Source of the DNA: Paenibacillus glycanilyticus
GTDB lineage: Bacteria > Bacillota > Bacilli > Paenibacillales > Paenibacillaceae
DNA length: 64,000 bases
NCBI RefSeq assembly: GCF_030161375.1
Contig: NZ_BSSQ01000026.1
Span: 1-64,000, forward strand
Direction: 5' to 3'
Shown here: positions 47,713-55,968 of the stretch, one piece after another
Layout of the letters: the number at the start of each line of letters is the position of its first letter
How positions within the stretch are numbered: the stretch's first letter is position 1
The notes under the pieces: generated by a model
What the model saw: the letters and a program-made list of their open reading frames with translations, nothing else
Database searches by the model: none
Told to the model about the DNA's origin: nothing
Position numbers and translations under genes: made by a program

Positions 47713-48210
47713 TTGCGTGTAGATCCAAATACGTTAGAACTGACTGAAAAAGTTGTCCATATCAACCGCGTTGCTAAAGTTGTTAAGGGCGGACGTCGTT
47801 TCAGCTTTAGTGCGCTCGTAGTTGTCGGCGACGGCAATGGCTATGTAGGCGCAGGGATCGGTAAAGCGGGCGAAGTACCAGATGCGATTCGCAAAGGTAT
47901 TGAAGACGCTAAGAAAAACCTGATCCACGTTCCACTCGTTGGAACAACAATTCCACACCTTGTAGTTGGACACTTCGGTGCAGGTGAAGTTCTCCTGAAA
48001 CCGGCTTCCAAAGGTACTGGTGTTATCGCCGGCGGCCCGGTTCGTGCAGTACTCGAACTGGCTGGTGTAGGCGATATCTTGACGAAATCGCTTGGTTCTT
48101 CGAACTCCATGAACATGGTAAACGCTACGCTTGAAGGCCTTTCCCGCCTGAAACGTGCAGAAGATGTTGCTAAGCTTCGTGGTAAAACTGTCGAAGAGCT
48201 GTTAGGTTAA
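47713..48210 (+). CDS. rpsE: 30S ribosomal protein S5
   Basis: S5 lines the mRNA entry and affects accuracy. The 165-residue protein has LTEKVVHINRVAKVVKGGRR, the loop GRRFSFSALVVVGDGNG where spectinomycin-resistance changes occur, and GVGDILTKSLGSSNSMNMV. It starts with TTG 47713 after AAGGAGG, one of many TTG starts in this region. Confidence 0.97.
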   Translation: MRVDPNTLELTEKVVHINRVAKVVKGGRRFSFSALVVVGDGNGYVGAGIGKAGEVPDAIRKGIEDAKKNLIHVPLVGTTIPHLVVGHFGAGEVLLKPASKGTGVIAGGPVRAVLELAGVGDILTKSLGSSNSMNMVNATLEGLSRLKRAEDVAKLRGKTVEELLG

Positions 48211-48223
48211 GGAGGGGAATAGG

Positions 48224-48403
48224 ATGGCAAAATTGCAAATCACCCTCGTTCGCAGTGTGATCGGCCGCAACGAGAAACAACGTGCTACTGTTGAATCCTT
48301 CGGACTGAAGAAAATTCACCAATCCGTTGTTTTGAACGACAGCCCAGCTGTTCGTGGCATGATCAACGCTGTAAGCCACTTGATTAAAGTTGAAGAAGTT
48401 TAA
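48224..48403 (+). CDS. rpmD: 50S ribosomal protein L30
   Basis: This 59-residue gene encodes MAKLQITLVRSVIGRNEKQ, then the family's LGLKK-type loop (here FGLKKIHQSVVLNDSPAVRG) and an acidic end. It is one of the smallest 50S proteins. It starts at ATG 48224 after AAGGAGGGG and lies between rpsE and rplO in the usual spc order. Confidence 0.96.
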   Translation: MAKLQITLVRSVIGRNEKQRATVESFGLKKIHQSVVLNDSPAVRGMINAVSHLIKVEEV

Positions 48404-48447
48404 GCAACTTGCTTGCTATAAGAAATAAATAAGGAGGTGCAAGAACG

Positions 48448-48888
48448 ATGAAATTGCATGAACTCGCACCAGCACCAGGCTCCACGCAAGTGGCTAAGCG
48501 CAAAGGTCGCGGTATTGGCTCCGGTAACGGCAAAACTTCTGGTAAGGGTCATAAAGGTCAAAACGCTCGTTCCGGCGGCGGTGTACGCCCTGGTTTCGAG
48601 GGTGGCCAAAACCCATTGTACCGTCGTTTGCCGAAACGCGGTTTCAATAACCGTTTCCGCACTGAGTACGCTATCGTGAACATTGAAGAGCTTAATAAAT
48701 TTGCAGCAGGTACCGAAGTTACTCCAGAAGTTCTTATCGAGCAAGGGATCATCAAAAATCCTTTGGCTGGTATTAAGATCTTGGGTAACGGCGAAGTTAA
48801 GGTTCAATTGACTGTAAAAGCAAACAAGTTCTCTCAATCTGCGGTAGAGAAAATCCAGGCTGCCGGCGGTAAAACCGAGGTGATCTAA
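48448..48888 (+). CDS. rplO: 50S ribosomal protein L15
   Basis: L15 is a late-assembly 50S protein. The 146-residue product has MKLHELAPAPGSTQVAKRKGR at its start, a Gly/Lys-rich tail (GSGNGKTSGKGHKGQNARSG, about 25-44) and the globular end KANKFSQSAVEKIQAAGG. The stop abuts the secY start with no gap. Confidence 0.97.
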   Translation: MKLHELAPAPGSTQVAKRKGRGIGSGNGKTSGKGHKGQNARSGGGVRPGFEGGQNPLYRRLPKRGFNNRFRTEYAIVNIEELNKFAAGTEVTPEVLIEQGIIKNPLAGIKILGNGEVKVQLTVKANKFSQSAVEKIQAAGGKTEVI

Positions 48889-50190
48889 TTGTTTAACACC
48901 GTGTCCAACATTTGGAAAGTGGCGGATTTGCGCAGGCGGATCCTTTTCACCCTTTTCATTCTGCTTGTTTATCGCATCGGAGCATTTATTCCGGCGCCAG
49001 GCGTTGACAAAGATGTATTCAAACAGGTTGACCAATCCGGTGTAAATCTGTTCGGTTTACTTAACACGTTCTCCGGCGGTGCGTTGTACCACTTCTCCAT
49101 TTTCGCGATTGGTATCGCTCCTTACATTACAGCGTCGATTATCGTTCAGCTGTTATCGATGGACGTTATTCCTAAATTCGCGGAATGGGCGAAGGAAGGC
49201 GAGAACGGTAAAAAGAAGCTCGCGCAGATTACACGTTACGGCACGGTAATCCTTGGTTTATTGCAAGGTTTTGCAACAGCAATCGGCTTCAATCGTCAAT
49301 ACAACTATGAGATGGTTCCAAATGCGAATTTTGTCGATTACTTGCTCATCGCTATCGTACTGACAGCGGGCGTATCTTTCCTGATGTGGCTTGGCGAGCA
49401 AATTACAGAACGCGGTATCGGTAACGGTATCTCAGTTCTGATCTTTGCCGCTATCGCAGCAAGCATTCCGCAACATATTCGCACGATCTACCAAACAGAG
49501 TTTGCTGCACAAGACGGCAACCTGTTCTGGAGCATCGGCAAAGTTGTGCTGATCGCAGTGGCGATTGTTCTGATTATTGTAGGGGTTATCTTCGTACAAC
49601 AAGGTATCCGCAAGATTCCGGTACAATACGCTAAACGCGTAGTTGGACGGAAAATGTATGGTGGTCAATCGACTCACATACCTATGAAAGTGAACGGTGC
49701 AGGTGTTATTCCGGTCATTTTCGCCATCTCGTTATTGATGTTCCCGGCAACAATCGCTCAATTCTGGTCTGGTGCCGCTTGGGCAGATTGGATCATGCAT
49801 AACCTTACGTATACAGAGCCGCTTGGCATGTTGCTTTACGTTTTGCTGATTATCGGGTTCACGTTCTTCTATACATTCGTACAGATTAATCCGGTTCAAA
49901 TGGCGGATCAGATGAAGAAGAACGGTGGTTACATCCCAGGCATTCGACCTGGCAAACCAACGTCCTCTTATTTGACTCGCGTATTGTCGCGGATTACGCT
50001 GACGGGTGCGATTTTCCTGGCCGTTATCTCCTTGTTGCCAGTGGTATTCGGCGAGATCGCCGGACTGCCAGCTTCGGTAAGACTTGGCGGTACCTCGCTT
50101 CTTATCGTCATCGGTGTTGCACTTGATACGATGAAGCAAATCGAGAGCCAGTTGATAAAACGCCATTACAAAGGGTTTATCAATAAATAA
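48889..50190 (+). CDS. secY: Preprotein translocase subunit SecY
   Basis: SecY is the protein-conducting channel. The 433-residue protein has ten predicted transmembrane helices. Its start MFNTVSNIWKVADLRRRI resembles B. subtilis SecY, and it contains the plug and pore region GGALYHFSIFAIGIAPYITASI. TTG 48889 is used because the frame begins directly at the rplO stop, and GAGGTGA lies inside the end of rplO. That means strong coupling. Confidence 0.97.
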   Translation: MFNTVSNIWKVADLRRRILFTLFILLVYRIGAFIPAPGVDKDVFKQVDQSGVNLFGLLNTFSGGALYHFSIFAIGIAPYITASIIVQLLSMDVIPKFAEWAKEGENGKKKLAQITRYGTVILGLLQGFATAIGFNRQYNYEMVPNANFVDYLLIAIVLTAGVSFLMWLGEQITERGIGNGISVLIFAAIAASIPQHIRTIYQTEFAAQDGNLFWSIGKVVLIAVAIVLIIVGVIFVQQGIRKIPVQYAKRVVGRKMYGGQSTHIPMKVNGAGVIPVIFAISLLMFPATIAQFWSGAAWADWIMHNLTYTEPLGMLLYVLLIIGFTFFYTFVQINPVQMADQMKKNGGYIPGIRPGKPTSSYLTRVLSRITLTGAIFLAVISLLPVVFGEIAGLPASVRLGGTSLLIVIGVALDTMKQIESQLIKRHYKGFINK

Positions 50191-50260
50191 CAATAGGTTC
50201 TGACCGGGATTCCGTAACGTCGCTCTGCATGCGATGGACGGAACCCGCACGAGCCTATTG
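50191..50260 (+). other. Large intergenic hairpin between secY and adk
   Basis: CAATAGG (50191-50197) pairs with CCTATTG (50254-50260), and inner GGGATTCCGT pairs with ACGGAACCC. No T run follows, so transcription should continue into adk. The role is unknown; it could modulate secY or adk translation or mRNA cleavage. Confidence 0.55.
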
Positions 50261-50282
50261 TGCTTAAAGCGAGGAAGACGGA

Positions 50283-50933
50283 ATGAACATTTTATTCATG
50301 GGTCCTCCGGGGGCCGGTAAAGGGACGCAGGCAGAACGTATCGTTGACGAGTTCGGTATTCCGCATATCTCGACAGGCGATGCATTCCGTCTTGCAATGA
50401 AACAGGGGACTCCGCTCGGTCTTAAAGCGAAAGAGTATGTCGATCAAGGGCTGCTCGTTCCCGATGAGATTACGAACGGTATTGTGAAAGAACGTCTTGC
50501 TCAAGACGATTGCAATAAAGGTTTCTTGCTCGATGGTTTTCCACGTACGCTGCAGCAAGCCGAAGCGCTTGATGTTATGCTGACTGAATTGAACCGCGGC
50601 ATTGACCATGTAGTAAATTTGAAAGTTGACCGCGGCTTGCTGCTTGCCCGCTTGACTGGCAGACGCATCTGTAAAGCTTGCGGATCGACATACCATGTAA
50701 TGTTCAACCCACCGAAACAAGAAGGCGTCTGCGACAAGTGCGGCGGCGAATTGTACCAACGGTCGGATGACACGGAAGAGAAAGTCGGAACGCGACTTGA
50801 CGAGTATATCTCGAAAACCGCACCGCTTCTTGACTACTACAATGGTAAAGGTCTACTTCGCGAAGTCGACGGTGAGAAGGAAATCGATACGGTTACGACC
50901 GAGATTGTTTCCTGCTTGCGAGGTTCATTGTAA
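50283..50933 (+). CDS. adk: Adenylate kinase (zinc-lid type)
   Basis: Adk interconverts AMP, ADP and ATP. The 216-residue protein begins with the P-loop MGPPGAGKGTQAE (residues 6-18). It has a LID domain with CKACGSTYHV and CDKCGGELYQR, whose four cysteines bind structural zinc in Gram-positive enzymes. It lies 92 bp after secY, and its stop overlaps the map start by one base. Confidence 0.97.
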   Translation: MNILFMGPPGAGKGTQAERIVDEFGIPHISTGDAFRLAMKQGTPLGLKAKEYVDQGLLVPDEITNGIVKERLAQDDCNKGFLLDGFPRTLQQAEALDVMLTELNRGIDHVVNLKVDRGLLLARLTGRRICKACGSTYHVMFNPPKQEGVCDKCGGELYQRSDDTEEKVGTRLDEYISKTAPLLDYYNGKGLLREVDGEKEIDTVTTEIVSCLRGSL

Positions 50934-51691
50934 TGATCATTTGCAAATCCGATTCGGAGCTGCGATATATGAGGGAAGCCGGTCGCATTGTAGCGGAAAC
51001 ACATCGGATTATGGCTGATGCGGTAAAGCCCGGGGTTACAACCCTGGAGCTCGATCAGCTGGCCGAAGCGTACATCCGCAGCCAAGACGCTGAGCCATCC
51101 TTCAAAGGTTACAATGGTTTTCCTGCCAGCATTTGCGCTTCTGTAAATGACGAGCTGGTACACGGTTTTCCCGGACCTCGTAAGTTGAACGAAGGCGATA
51201 TTATAAGCATCGACATTGGAGCGCAGTATAAAGGCTATCATGGCGACTCAGCCTGGACATATCCGGTCGGCAACGTATCGGATGAAGTCAAGCGGTTGCT
51301 TGAGGTGACAGAAGAATCGCTGTACGCAGGGATTAATCTGATCCGCCCAGATGTTCGTTTATTTACAATATCGCATGCGGTTCAACAGGTTGCCGAAGCG
51401 GCGGGCTTTTCGATTGTACGGGAATTTGTCGGACACGGTATAGGCAAGGACCTCCATGAGGAACCGCAAATTCCGAATTACGGCATTCCGGATCGTGGGC
51501 CGCGTCTTAAGCCAGGAATGGTGCTTTGCATCGAGCCTATGGTCAACATCGGCGAACGTTATGTTCGCACGCTTGAAGACAATTGGACGGTCGTAACGGA
51601 GGACGGCTCCTGGTGCGCTCACTTTGAGCACACGGTTGCCGTTACGGAGGACGGATTCGAAATTTTGACGAAACTGCCGCAGTCGGTGTAA
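50933..51691 (+). CDS. map: Methionine aminopeptidase type I
   Basis: Map removes the initiator methionine. The 252-residue protein has the metal ligands in DIGAQYKGYHGDSAWTYPVG (two Asp), the GHGIGKDLHEEP histidine region, and later Glu ligands (CIEPMVN and FEHTVAVTEDG). It overlaps adk by one base and leads to a small KOW protein and infA. The whole sits inside the ribosomal operon as in Bacillus. Confidence 0.97.
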   Translation: MIICKSDSELRYMREAGRIVAETHRIMADAVKPGVTTLELDQLAEAYIRSQDAEPSFKGYNGFPASICASVNDELVHGFPGPRKLNEGDIISIDIGAQYKGYHGDSAWTYPVGNVSDEVKRLLEVTEESLYAGINLIRPDVRLFTISHAVQQVAEAAGFSIVREFVGHGIGKDLHEEPQIPNYGIPDRGPRLKPGMVLCIEPMVNIGERYVRTLEDNWTVVTEDGSWCAHFEHTVAVTEDGFEILTKLPQSV

Positions 51692-51697
51692 TCTTAT

Positions 51698-51979
51698 ATG
51701 GATAAGCATCCGCAAGTCGGTCAAATCGTTAAGGTACTTCGGGGCAAAGATGAGAACAGCTATGCTGTTATTATTGAAATTGTTGACGAACGCTTCGTTC
51801 TGATCGTCGATGGCGATAAACGCAGGTTTGATCAACCGAAGAAAAAGAACGTTCTGCATCTCGAGTTACAACCCGCTATAAGCAGCGAAGTTACAAGCAG
51901 CTTGCTTGAAACGGGCAGGGTGACCAATGCCAAGTTACGTTATGTGATTCAGAAGTACGCACATGCGAAAGGAGAATGA
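51698..51979 (+). CDS. KOW-domain RNA-binding protein (YbzG-like)
   Basis: The 93-residue protein starts MDKHPQVGQIVKVLRGKDENSYAVIIEI, the KOW/L14e-like barrel seen in B. subtilis YbzG at the same place between map and infA. Its function is not established; the fold suggests rRNA or mRNA binding. The basic C-terminal third (NAKLRYVIQKYAHAKGE) may add contacts. It begins six bases after map, with only a weak GGTG ribosome-binding site, so coupling to map is likely. The infA start lies two bases after its stop. Confidence 0.85.
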   Translation: MDKHPQVGQIVKVLRGKDENSYAVIIEIVDERFVLIVDGDKRRFDQPKKKNVLHLELQPAISSEVTSSLLETGRVTNAKLRYVIQKYAHAKGE

Positions 51980-51981
51980 CG

Positions 51982-52197
51982 GTGGCTAAGGAAGACGTCA
52001 TTGAGGTCGAAGGTACGGTAATCGAACCGCTGCCGAATGCCATGTTCAAGGTGGAGCTGGAGAACGGTCATCAAATTCTCGCACATGTTTCTGGTAAACT
52101 CAGAATGCATTTCATTCGTATTCTGACTGGGGACAAAGTGGTTATACAGTTATCGCCTTATGATTTATCAAGAGGGCGCATCACCTATCGGAAGTAG
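51982..52197 (+). CDS. infA: Translation initiation factor IF-1
   Basis: IF-1 blocks the 30S A site during initiation. The 71-residue OB-fold protein begins MAKEDVIEVEGTVIEPLPNAMF and ends LSRGRITYRK. The start is GTG 51982, seven bases after GGAG. An in-frame ATG at 51976 is too close to that site and would add two residues not found in the family. It sits between the KOW gene and rpmJ. Confidence 0.97.
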   Translation: MAKEDVIEVEGTVIEPLPNAMFKVELENGHQILAHVSGKLRMHFIRILTGDKVVIQLSPYDLSRGRITYRK

Positions 52198-52242
52198 GCC
52201 GCGTCGCGGTTTGCTCTCGAAGGATTCGGGAGGTAATTCACA

Positions 52243-52356
52243 ATGAAGGTTAGACCTTCGGTAAAGCCGATTTGCGAAAAATGCAAAGTCATTCGTCGTA
52301 AAGGCAACGTTATGGTAATTTGTGAAAATCCGAAACACAAACAAAAACAAGGATAA
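52243..52356 (+). CDS. rpmJ: 50S ribosomal protein L36 (zinc form)
   Basis: This 37-residue protein, the smallest ribosomal protein, has MKVRPSVKPICEKCKVIRRKG and later a Cys and His (CENPKH), giving the three-Cys-one-His zinc site. The ATG at 52243 follows GGGAGGT by seven bases. It precedes rpsM by 18 bp. Confidence 0.97.
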   Translation: MKVRPSVKPICEKCKVIRRKGNVMVICENPKHKQKQG

Positions 52357-52374
52357 AAGGAGGGACAATGGCTT

Positions 52375-52743
52375 ATGGCACGTATTGCTGGTGTAGATAT
52401 TCCGCGTGATAAACGCGTTGAAATCGCCCTGACGTACATTTTCGGTATTGGCAAAACAACTTCGCAAAAAATCATCGCTTCTACTGGCGTGAACCCTGAT
52501 ACTCGCGTTCGCGATCTGACAGAAGACGAGCTTGCTAAATTGCGCGAAGCAATTGACAAATCCGTTAAAGTGGAAGGCGACCTTCGTCGTGAGATTTCGC
52601 TTAACATTAAACGTCTGATTGAGATCGGCTGCTACCGTGGCGTTCGTCATCGTCGTGGCTTGCCTGTTCGCGGTCAACGTACGAAAACAAATGCGCGTAC
52701 GCGTAAAGGTCCTCGTCGGACTGTAGCTAACAAGAAGAAATAA
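52375..52743 (+). CDS. rpsM: 30S ribosomal protein S13
   Basis: S13 contacts the 50S subunit through L5 and the P-site tRNA. The 122-residue protein begins MARIAGVDIPRDKRVEIAL and has FGIGKTTSQKI and GCYRGVRHRRGLPVRGQRT. The extremely basic tail (NARTRKGPRRTVANKKK) is normal. ATG 52375 is 14 bases after GGAGGG; an out-of-frame ATG lies between. Confidence 0.97.
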   Translation: MARIAGVDIPRDKRVEIALTYIFGIGKTTSQKIIASTGVNPDTRVRDLTEDELAKLREAIDKSVKVEGDLRREISLNIKRLIEIGCYRGVRHRRGLPVRGQRTKTNARTRKGPRRTVANKKK

Positions 52744-52763
52744 TAAAGGGGTGAAATAGGGCA

Positions 52764-53159
52764 ATGGCTAAACCTAAAAAAGTCGTTCGTACAAAACGTC
52801 GTGACCGGAAAAATATTGAGTCGGGCGTAGCACACATCCGTTCGACATTCAATAACACGATCGTAACGATCACTGACCCTCATGGCAACGCGATCTCTTG
52901 GGCAAGCTCCGGTAACCTGGGCTTCAAAGGTTCGCGTAAATCCACGCCTTTCGCAGCACAAATGGCAGCTGAAGCTGCAGCTAAAGCAGCGATGGAGCAT
53001 GGCATGAAAGCTGTTGAGGTTATGGTTAAAGGTCCAGGCGCAGGCCGCGAAGCAGCGATTCGTTCGCTTCAAGCAGCTGGTCTGGAAGTTAACCTGATTA
53101 AAGACGTAACGCCAGTTCCTCACAACGGATGCCGTCCGCCGAAACGTCGTCGCGTATAG
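52764..53159 (+). CDS. rpsK: 30S ribosomal protein S11
   Basis: S11 lines the mRNA exit channel on the platform. The 131-residue protein shows AHIRSTFNNTIVTITDPHGN and TPFAAQMAAEAAAKAAMEHG, and ends DVTPVPHNGCRPPKRRRV, the family's C-terminal signature. The gap of 126 bp to rpoA has a possible TTGACT at 53232 without a good -10. Confidence 0.97.
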   Translation: MAKPKKVVRTKRRDRKNIESGVAHIRSTFNNTIVTITDPHGNAISWASSGNLGFKGSRKSTPFAAQMAAEAAAKAAMEHGMKAVEVMVKGPGAGREAAIRSLQAAGLEVNLIKDVTPVPHNGCRPPKRRRV

Positions 53160-53285
53160 TTGGATCCGCTGTGGTATCAAATAACAACAACTTGTGAATA
53201 ATGGTTGTGAAGGTTTGGCATACTACGAGATTTGACTACACAAAACGAATGGTAACGGAGCGACGTTTGAAGGAGGGTACTATTA

Positions 53286-54230
53286 GTGATTGAGATCGAA
53301 AAGCCGAAAATCGAGACCGTAGATTTGAATGAGGATGGAACATACGGGCGTTTCGTAGTAGAACCGCTCGAGCGTGGATATGGCACGACGCTTGGAAATT
53401 CGCTTCGCCGAATTTTGCTTTCTTCGCTGCCAGGCGCGGCAGTAACATCTGTTCAGATCGACGGAGTGCTTCACGAGTTCTCTACGGTTCCAGGAGTAAT
53501 CGAGGACGTAACCGAGATTATTCTGAACTTGAAAGGCCTCTCGTTGAAAATCCACTCCGATGAAGAAAAGGTGCTGGAAATCGACGCTGAAGGCGAAGGA
53601 ATCGTTACGGCAGGGGACATTCGAGCTGACAGCGATGTCGAGATTTTGAACCCTGATCTTCACATCGCAACCTTGGCCTCCGGCGCGCGGCTCCATTTGC
53701 GAATTTTTGCCAATCGCGGACGTGGTTACGTCCAGGCGGACCGTAACAAACGGGACGATCAACCGATTGGGGTTATTCCCGTTGATTCGATTTACACACC
53801 AATTACCCGTGTCAATTACAGCGTTGAGAATACTCGCGTTGGTCAAGTAACTAACTACGACAAGCTCACCCTTGAAGTATGGACCGATGGCAGTATTCGA
53901 CCGGAAGAGGCTGTAAGCCTTGGCGCTAAAATTTTGACAGAGCATTTGGATCTGTTCGTCGGATTGACCGATGAAGCCAAAGACGCGGAAATCATGGTCG
54001 AGAAGGAAGAGGACAAGAAAGAGAAAGTTCTGGAGATGACTATCGAAGAACTGGATCTGTCTGTTCGTTCCTACAACTGCTTGAAACGTGCAGGTATTAA
54101 CACGGTTCAAGAGCTGATTACGAAATCCGAAGAGGACATGATGAAGGTTCGTAACTTGGGCCGTAAATCCCTCGAGGAAGTTCAAGAGAAGCTTGAAGAG
54201 CTGGGTCTTGGCCTGCGCATGGAAGAGTAG
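53286..54230 (+). CDS. rpoA: DNA-directed RNA polymerase subunit alpha
   Basis: RpoA dimerises to start RNA polymerase assembly. The 314-residue protein has the N-terminal domain with GRFVVEPLERGYGTTLGNSLRRILLSS (about 23-49), a flexible linker (EKEEDKKEKVLE) and the C-terminal helix-hairpin-helix domain that binds UP elements (VRSYNCLKRAGINTVQEL). It starts with GTG 53286 ten bases after AAGGAGGG. Promoter-like elements before it are weak, so transcription is probably from the long operon. Confidence 0.97.
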   Translation: MIEIEKPKIETVDLNEDGTYGRFVVEPLERGYGTTLGNSLRRILLSSLPGAAVTSVQIDGVLHEFSTVPGVIEDVTEIILNLKGLSLKIHSDEEKVLEIDAEGEGIVTAGDIRADSDVEILNPDLHIATLASGARLHLRIFANRGRGYVQADRNKRDDQPIGVIPVDSIYTPITRVNYSVENTRVGQVTNYDKLTLEVWTDGSIRPEEAVSLGAKILTEHLDLFVGLTDEAKDAEIMVEKEEDKKEKVLEMTIEELDLSVRSYNCLKRAGINTVQELITKSEEDMMKVRNLGRKSLEEVQEKLEELGLGLRMEE

Positions 54231-54278
54231 AAGCTTGAACATCTAGAACAGACTATAGGCAAGGGAGGGGAAAACAAG

Positions 54279-54644
54279 ATGGCATATCAAAAACTGGGCC
54301 GTGACGCTAGCGCGCGGAAAGCACTTTTCCGTGACCTCGTTACTGACCTTTTCCTGTATGAGCGCATTCAAACAACAGAAGCTAAAGCGAAAGAGGTTCG
54401 TTCGATCGCTGAAAAACTTATCACGAAAGCGAAAAAAGGTGACTTGCACGCTCGTCGTCAAGTAGCTGCATACGTTCGTCGTGAAACTGTTGATGGAGAG
54501 CAAGACGCAATCCAAAAGCTGTTCTCCGAGCTGGCCACCCGTTACTCGGAACGTGCGGGCGGATACACACGGATTTTGAAACTGGGACCTCGCCGTGGCG
54601 ACGCTGCGCCTATGGTGTACCTGGAACTGGTTGACCGTGGGTAA
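54279..54644 (+). CDS. rplQ: 50S ribosomal protein L17
   Basis: L17 lies near the tunnel exit. The 121-residue protein begins MAYQKLGRDASARKALFRDL and has the YERIQTTEAKAKEVRSIAEKLI segment, ending LGPRRGDAAPMVYLELV. It closes the alpha operon. In Bacillus the ECF transporter genes follow; here a terminator and palindrome do. Confidence 0.97.
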   Translation: MAYQKLGRDASARKALFRDLVTDLFLYERIQTTEAKAKEVRSIAEKLITKAKKGDLHARRQVAAYVRRETVDGEQDAIQKLFSELATRYSERAGGYTRILKLGPRRGDAAPMVYLELVDRG

Positions 54645-54698
54645 CACAAGCGTAATCAGCTCGCCGCTTTAAGCGGTTGAGCTACGTTTCGCGGTGAG

Positions 54699-54728
54699 AA
54701 AGGGTGGACCCTTGAGGCCACCTTTTTT
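54699..54728 (+). terminator. Terminator of the S10-spc-alpha operon
   Basis: AAAGGGTGG (54699-54707) pairs with CCACCTTTT (54719-54727) and a T run extends the 3' arm. Its 5' arm can also pair with CCACCCTTT at 54958-54966. Confidence 0.75.
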
Positions 54729-54967
54729 TATTGCCTCTTTCGTTGGGAGTGACTCTGGCGATATGTGTGCTGCGTAAAAGGTTTGGACCTCCGATCGCTG
54801 TTGTTTCAGAATTTCTTCTAACAACTCGCTTAAGCGGTTGAAATTCTGAAACAAAGGCGAGCGCTACGCTTCTCCGGCTCAAACCTTTTACTCCGCTCAC
54901 ACAGCCAGAGTACTACCAAAAGAAAAGAAGCAAAGAAAAAGAGAGGCCGAAAAGGTTCCACCCTTTT
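54699..54967. repeat. Nested palindromic element, about 270 bp
   Basis: Four sets of inverted repeats are nested around one centre. They are AAAGGGTGG (54699-54707) with CCACCCTTT (54958-54966), ACTCTGGC (54752-54759) with GCCAGAGT (54904-54911), the 12-mer GTAAAAGGTTTG (54774-54785) with its complement at 54880-54891, and a perfect 14-mer (54802-54815 with 54840-54853). No open frame of note lies inside. The layout resembles a miniature inverted-repeat element or a long RNA stem. I see no second copy in the window and no clear target-site duplication. It occupies the rplQ-truA gap. Confidence 0.7.
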
Positions 54968-55026
54968 GAATTAAGGGGATTAAAGGTTAACAGCATTGGT
55001 TATTGCAGATGGGGAGGTGGTGAAGG

Positions 55027-55773
55027 ATGAGGAACATAGCAGCGACGGTAAGCTACGACGGGACGGACTTTAACGGGTTTCAGTCTCAGCCGTACGGACG
55101 GACCATCCAGCAGGAAATCGAACTGGCGATCAAGAAACTGACCGGCGAGGATATTATTATTCTCGGGTCTGGCAGAACGGATGCCGGCGTTCATGCTTAT
55201 GGGCAAGTGTTCAACTTCTTGACGGAATCTACAATTCCCGCAGAACGTTGGGCGATTGCGCTCAATACTCGGTTGCCGAAGGATATTGTTATCCTGGAGG
55301 CGCATGAGGTTGAGGAAGCGTTCCATTCGAGGCGATCAGCGAAGCGTAAGACGTATCGCTATACAATCGATATGGGGAAGTTCCCGGATGTGTTCTATCG
55401 TCGTTATTCGTTCCATCATCCTACACCGCTTAATGTAGAAGCTATGCAGCAGGGACTTAATTACCTTGTGGGAGAGCATGACTTCACTTCATTTACGTCT
55501 ATTCACTCGACTAAGCCGCATCATGTTCGGACTATCTACGAGGCTTATTTCGAGCGCGAAGGACAAATGCTCCATATGTACATGACCGGTAACGGATTTC
55601 TCTACAACATGATTAGAATTGTGATGGGTACAATGCTTCAGGTTGGCCAAGGGAAGCGGAAGCCGGAAGATATGGCGCGCATATTGGAAGGCTGCAAACG
55701 TTCATTGGCAGGGCCTACAGCAATGCCACATGGTCTAATGCTGATGAAGGTAGAATATCCGCAGGAATCGTAA
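55027..55773 (+). CDS. truA: tRNA pseudouridine(38-40) synthase TruA
   Basis: TruA makes pseudouridine at positions 38-40 of the tRNA anticodon arm. The 248-residue protein has TVSYDGTDFNGFQSQP and the catalytic aspartate in GSGRTDAGVHAYGQVF (about residues 46-61). Later it has GNGFLYNMIRIVMGT, standard for the family. It starts at ATG 55027 after GGGGAGGTGG. In Bacillus it follows the ECF genes; here it follows the palindrome. Confidence 0.96.
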   Translation: MRNIAATVSYDGTDFNGFQSQPYGRTIQQEIELAIKKLTGEDIIILGSGRTDAGVHAYGQVFNFLTESTIPAERWAIALNTRLPKDIVILEAHEVEEAFHSRRSAKRKTYRYTIDMGKFPDVFYRRYSFHHPTPLNVEAMQQGLNYLVGEHDFTSFTSIHSTKPHHVRTIYEAYFEREGQMLHMYMTGNGFLYNMIRIVMGTMLQVGQGKRKPEDMARILEGCKRSLAGPTAMPHGLMLMKVEYPQES

Positions 55774-55791
55774 TTTACATTTAATAACTTC

Positions 55792-55820
55792 TTGATTTAG
55801 GCCATTATCTATAGTAGAAT
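55792..55820 (+). promoter_or_regulatory. Promoter of rplM-rpsI
   Basis: TTGATT (55792-55797) and TAGAAT (55815-55820) are 17 bp apart. The transcript would start near 55827 and include a leader of about 140 bases. Confidence 0.7.
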
Positions 55821-55826
55821 ATAACT

Positions 55827-55960
55827 TGTGCTTTCTTAGTGGCTCTCCCACAGCCCCGACTAAGATTGTCACAAACTTGGCGAGCAAGACCTGATATTAC
55901 AAATGTAAATTACGTGAACCGTTGTTTAATAAAAACTTTAACTGTAATGGAAATAAGGAG
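55827..55960 (+). ncRNA. Candidate L13 leader RNA
   Basis: The 140-base leader before rplM is structured, with TAGTGGCT and a CTAAG/CTTAG pair (55834-55839 and 55860-55865). Its place and length fit the L13 autoregulatory leader described in Firmicutes. I could not check covariation, so the call rests mainly on context. Confidence 0.45.
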
Positions 55961-55968
55961 GATCATCC

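Noticed and set aside
53193..53201. Perfect DnaA box before rpoA
   Set aside because: About two perfect matches are expected by chance in 64 kb on both strands, and it stands alone.
55819..55968. tRNA gene in the truA-rplM gap
   Set aside because: No cloverleaf or TTCGANNC-type loop with flanking stem can be formed. The stretch fits a ribosomal-protein leader better.
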